Below, in pieces: positions 59,720-64,000 of a stretch of DNA of 64,000 bases. The notes beneath the pieces were generated by a model. The model was not told the DNA's origin. It was given only the letters and a program-made list of their open reading frames with translations, and did no database searches. Origin of the DNA: Trochalopteron elliotii (taxonomy: Eukaryota; Chordata; Aves; Passeriformes; Leiothrichidae); NCBI GenBank assembly GCA_024734555.1, contig JANPWX010019815.1, positions 824,501-888,500 on the forward strand, in the 5' to 3' direction. The translations under genes and the position numbers were made by a program. Each line of letters starts with the position of its first letter. The first letter of the stretch is position 1.

Positions 59720-60453
59720 CCATTTCGCAAGTGAAATCTGTGCATAAATGAAAGAGGAAGTTAAACAATGAAGGACAGAAAGATGAAATGTGAGCTCAAA
59801 ATTTGGAGATGCAAAGCAAGCAGAACACATTGGACTTCTGTGTGGTAACATTAGGGTGCATCACTATGCCCTAAACATAGTAACAATGACTATAGACCAG
59901 GCGGAAACTTACCCAGTAGCCTATGCCACTACTACAAGTAAAATGGTAAATCCAAAAAAAAAAAAATGCTTACAGACATAGGACACACAAAGTAATTTAG
60001 TCTAATGGTAGTTCTCATTTAAGACACAAAACAATGAAGCTATGGACAACTAAAACACGGACTTCAGCTGGTGTAACAAATTCTCTCTTATCTCCAAGTC
60101 TTAAAGACACTAAAGCAACATTTTTAATCACCAACAATTTTATATTAAATTAAAATTTTCTAGGTTGTAAAAAAAAACCCTGTTCACAAAGAAAAATGTA
60201 ATGTAAACAGGCAGTTCCAACTTAAAAGTTTTAAACAAAGGGAAAACCTGTAAAGTGGTACTTGACTTAAGCAGTCAAAGTTGAAAATGTTGTGAGTTTA
60301 AAAGTGTACAAAAATAGGAGCACTTTATTGCTATATATCCAGCATGCAAAAATCTGCATATTGCTGCAGAGAATGTTGTTTGTGATCCGAGTAACTTCCC
60401 AAAGTGTATCATTAGACAAGTGAGATGTTGGAGCTGTAAAGCAAGCGGTTGTT
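59720..60453. other. Spacer between the two dispersed repeat copies
   Basis: AT-rich sequence with runs of A at 59955-59967 and 60170-60177. No homology to the flanks of either repeat copy was seen, and no gene. Confidence 0.5.
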
Positions 60454-60583
60454 TAGTATTCTAGCCTATAGAGCTGGCACTGCTGGAGTGGTGAGACTAG
60501 TATCAGAGGCCCATGGTCTGACCTTCATCATGTTGCTAGGTAGTTGTTAGGGAGGTACCACTGCTTAGATAAAGCACAATTAG
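60454..60583. repeat. Dispersed direct repeat, copy 2
   Basis: Second copy, in the same orientation as 59589-59719 and about 865 bp downstream of it. Homology ends at similar positions on both sides, suggesting a defined ancient element or a local segmental duplication. Confidence 0.75.
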
Positions 60584-63500
60584 TCAGGTGTTATGAAAAC
60601 AAACCCACAGCTGTTGGCAAAAAAAATACCACATCTAAACTGATTCTAGAATATTTACTCCATGACTCACTACATTCACCATTGAACAGTATGTCAGGGA
60701 GGTCATGGGCCAAGAAAGTGCCTACAGCCTGGGAGATATCCTCCCATTCCACCTCCACCCAAGAGGGAGGAGGGTGACTGCTTTGGGGACATCTGGCAAT
60801 GGGCAACCTGCAGGGAGCTCTGAGACCAAGTTCTTATGTCCAGAATCCCCTCATTCAGCACCCAGCTCCTCCTGCCTGCTGAGAGCTCCGCTCCTTCCTG
60901 TCTTCAGGAAAGGCGAGTTACAGGTAACTGCTTTTACCTGTCCTTTGCAGTATTAGCTGCTGTTTCACAGAGGCAGTAAACAGCCAAACTGTTTCTCCAG
61001 TTATGGAGTAGTAATGACATTGTGCACTTTATCTGTCCTATCTGTGACATTTGAAAAATCTTATACAGCAACAACACCATTGCATGGAGCAGAAGATAAA
61101 AATAATCACAATCTTGTTTCTTGGGTAATATAGATAAAACTGTGTTACTACATAGAACTACATCAACTGTTGGACACTGCTCAATGTTAAAATTTACAAT
61201 GCACTTTCCATAACACTTATAATCTCTGCTTTTTTTTGGTTTTGGGGTTTTTTTTTACATTTTGGATTTACATGGCCTCAACTTTGAATCTGAGAGGCAC
61301 GCAAAGCAGTCAGCTGGGATGAGTATTTAAAACCATATCTTTTAGCTCTAGGTATGAAGGCAAAGATTATTCAAGTGATTTATCCAGTGTCACAGAGGCA
61401 GTCTATGAAACTGATGCTATATCTCCTGAAACATTGGGCCGGTTCCTAGGTTGCCTCTGAATCCTGCTTTTTTCACTTGCTTCATGTTCCACTTTCTTGC
61501 AAAGAAATGTTTCATAAAATTGTATGACAAAACTGGTCTAGTTGGGACAGGATCTGTCACTGCTTTAACATCTTAACTTGCAGATTATTCATCACAAGTT
61601 AACTTTCAAAGCCAAAACAAATGAGAGACATTAAACCTACATTCACCTTTTGGCCCTTTGTGTTTAACAAAGCAACTAGCATGCAGACAGACTGTTGTGG
61701 CTCTCATATGTATTATTGTTTCTGTTGCCTTGAAAAAATATGTGTATGTTTTCTCACGAATATTTGGAAAGGTCATTTAGACAATGCATACCTCTGCATC
61801 TTCTGTTCACAAGCTGTCTTTAACTTCCTTGGGCCAGTTTCCTCTACAAATAATTGCATATAGAAAAATATGGGGAGGCACTTTAAGTATATCTCTAGGT
61901 ATTTGTATATGCATGTCTGACAGTACCATAATGCCATATTGTCTCTCCGTCCTCGTGTAAAATGACATCAACAATTATTCACATACGTTTTTGAAGGAAT
62001 CCCATTCCCTTGGAATGAAAAATATAGATGAACACAACGTGGCATTATGCTTAAATCCATCCATGGAGAAGGTGAAAGCACAACATGCTTTAATTACAGG
62101 AGGAAGTTTCAGATTACTCCAAGTGGAAGCTGTATGCCTATCTCCTCTGGTCTGTTTTGAAGAGCCCAGCCTAAAAGGTTCTATCTAAACCAGTCTGCTG
62201 TAATACAAAATCCTTCCAAGAATATTTCTTCTCAGCTAGGCATTCATTGTCTTCTTTCCCTGTGCAAGATAGCTGGACACTTCTACCTTCTTCACATGTG
62301 TTTGGTTTGGAAATCAGACAACTTAATGCCATGTCTTTTCCCACAGAGATTTCTGGACAGATATTGCTAAGACAAGAAACCTTAATTCTTCACAGTGGTC
62401 TTCACAGTGTTCCTGCTGTGATCAGAGTTCCAAATAAAAAGTAGCAAATAAGGTTATATCTCATATGTAAGTTGAGTATTCTTAAGAATATTTTCTTAAG
62501 AAGTATTCCACCTTTACATAATGCTGAGTACCTTTTAAGGAAAAAAGCATCCTGCAATATCCAGAGAATATGAAACAAAACATTTCCCAAAATTAAGTTC
62601 CTCAAAATCAGTAGTAATGAAAAAATGCTGAGTAACAAAACCTGTGGACAAAATGACTCCGTACAAATAAATTCTGTTCAGGTGATTGCTCTTCTATTTG
62701 ACTTTGACCACAACCTAATCTTTTCTGTGCCTTGATTTCCTTTTGTCTCTCATGTTTAGCTGTTGAGCCCTGCAGTGGAGGAATGCACAATATCTAAGCA
62801 CAATGGGGTCAGGATCACTCTCTGGGGTGCTCTCTGGGATTTTTGCAAATAACAGCGTTTTCTTCCTTTCTAGTGACAGAATTGTGTAAACTGTGGCTGG
62901 GTTGAACTTGAAACTTTAGGGTTTTGCCATTGATAATCCTCAGAAGGACCTGCTGGCCTTTCTTTGTCTAGCTGACAGTGTTTCCTTCTTATTGCATATG
63001 CATGGGCAGTGGAATTCGTAATTGGATTTATCCCACTGTCAGCCTTTAACTATAAAGAAAATGGAGCCTGTACTCTAGCAGAACACAGAATGATGTGTAC
63101 ATTATTGTTTCACTCCTCTAGAGGGAACTCTTACTTTAAATCTTTTCATGCGTTTCTCTGTAAATGCAGTGAGTTGACCAAGATGAGGGAAGATCTACAA
63201 CCTCTTTTTGCCAGAATGAAACTTGGCAGAAAGTTTCAGCAGTGGTTGTCTTCAGGTACAATGATTTTCAGTTTTGCTCCTTTCTTAGCATGGCCTCGCA
63301 ATTCCATCTCCAAGAAACATGCAGGACACTGTTAAGGATGCCCCAGAGAGCTGGATTTGGATTTTTTACAGTCCTGACATTGTGTGTGCTGCATCAGTTC
63401 TTCAGGCTGATAGGAGAAACATGAATTCTGTTGTTTGTGTATCGGCCTCAGACAGCAGAAAACTTTGTCCTGAGGGTTTAATGTAAGAGATTGCCTGGGG

Positions 63501-64000
63501 GTGTGGGGAGAGGGCTGGGGAGAAGTGCAGAGTACACAACTGTACTACAAGCATTTCTAACCCACACCATCCATTTGTGATGCTCTCCTGTTAGTTGCAA
63601 AGGCTGAGGCCCATTTTCAGACCTGAGTAAGTTTCAAAATCCGTGGCTGGCAAATAAAAAGAAGAGGACTTCTCTGTGGGAAGAACAACTTCTGCATTCC
63701 GACGAGAGTGGAGAGTAGTCTTGTGGATATCATGAGGTCTCTGGTTTAGGCTGAGCTGCTCACAGTGGATGAATGCAGTCCTGTCACAGGATCTCAGAAG
63801 AGTGACAGGATAATAGGGCAGGCTTCCTCCCACTACCCACTCCAGATCTGTGCCTTTCCCAAAGACCAGTGTCAATCTGCCGGCTTCTCTGATTTCCCTT
63901 ATATGGAAAAGTAATAAATCATCACTTCTGCTCATATTGCTTTGGTACAGTGCCAGCCTTCCTACATTCCCCAGATGTCTTTATAGGGAACAAGCCATGA
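60584..64000. other. Unique sequence to the end of the window, no assignable gene
   Basis: About 3.4 kb. A slightly GC-richer patch at 60700-60950 and T-runs near 61230-61258 are the only compositional features. Open frames are at most 114 codons (63591-63935, minus) and none is recognised. Confidence 0.55.

Noticed and set aside
1..64000. CRISPR arrays, operons or bacterial defence-type gene clusters
   Set aside because: The window is vertebrate non-coding DNA; no regularly spaced repeats and no tightly packed genes are present.

Overview
This is vertebrate, almost certainly avian, non-coding DNA, probably from a songbird. The basis is seven fragments of the CR1 LINE family, the dominant bird retrotransposon. 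Several still show the antisense CR1 3' end (a CATAGAAT-type terminus followed by the 'TTGGAAGGGACC' block), and three retain reverse-transcriptase motifs on the minus strand. There are also several LTR elements of avian ERV type. The background is AT-rich. There are no operons, ribosome-binding sites or long intact host genes. I found no exon I can assign to a known gene, and I saw no RNA gene or CRISPR array. The songbird assignment is an inference from LTR style, not a database match.

Layout. At 1-460 there is a CR1 piece, followed by A/C-rich low-complexity DNA at 594-806. From 0.8 to 6.0 kb the DNA is unique, with two weak coding-like open frames. At 6003-6656 there is a solo ERVL-type LTR, followed by a CR1 fragment at 6940-7485. 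From 7.5 to 14.8 kb the DNA is unique, with two small palindromes. At 14759-18794 there is a structurally complete 4.0-kb endogenous retrovirus-like element on the minus strand. It has two LTRs (14765-15187 and 18348-18788), a perfect 6-bp target-site duplication, a primer-binding-site-like sequence, a splice donor and a polypurine tract. Its 3.16-kb interior carries no reverse transcriptase or envelope that I can see. From 18.8 kb onward the DNA is mostly unique, interrupted by CR1 fragments at 25.5, 36.3, 40.7, 44.8 and 48.3 kb. There is also a solo LTR with 4-bp duplications at 31530-32165, a probable LTR at 38483-39169, and a 399-base assembly gap at 27908-28306.

The most interesting object is the 14.8-18.8 kb element. 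Its ends are intact enough to define LTRs, PBS, PPT and TSD. The interior is a composite of an AT-rich part and a CpG-rich part, the latter containing internal repeats and a near-consensus CTCF-like site. It looks like a non-autonomous passenger that would have needed proteins from another retrovirus. A second pattern is that every retroelement whose strand I can read lies on the minus strand, which is what one expects inside an intron of a plus-strand gene. A third is a CR1 copy that seems to be split by about 3.2 kb of foreign DNA.
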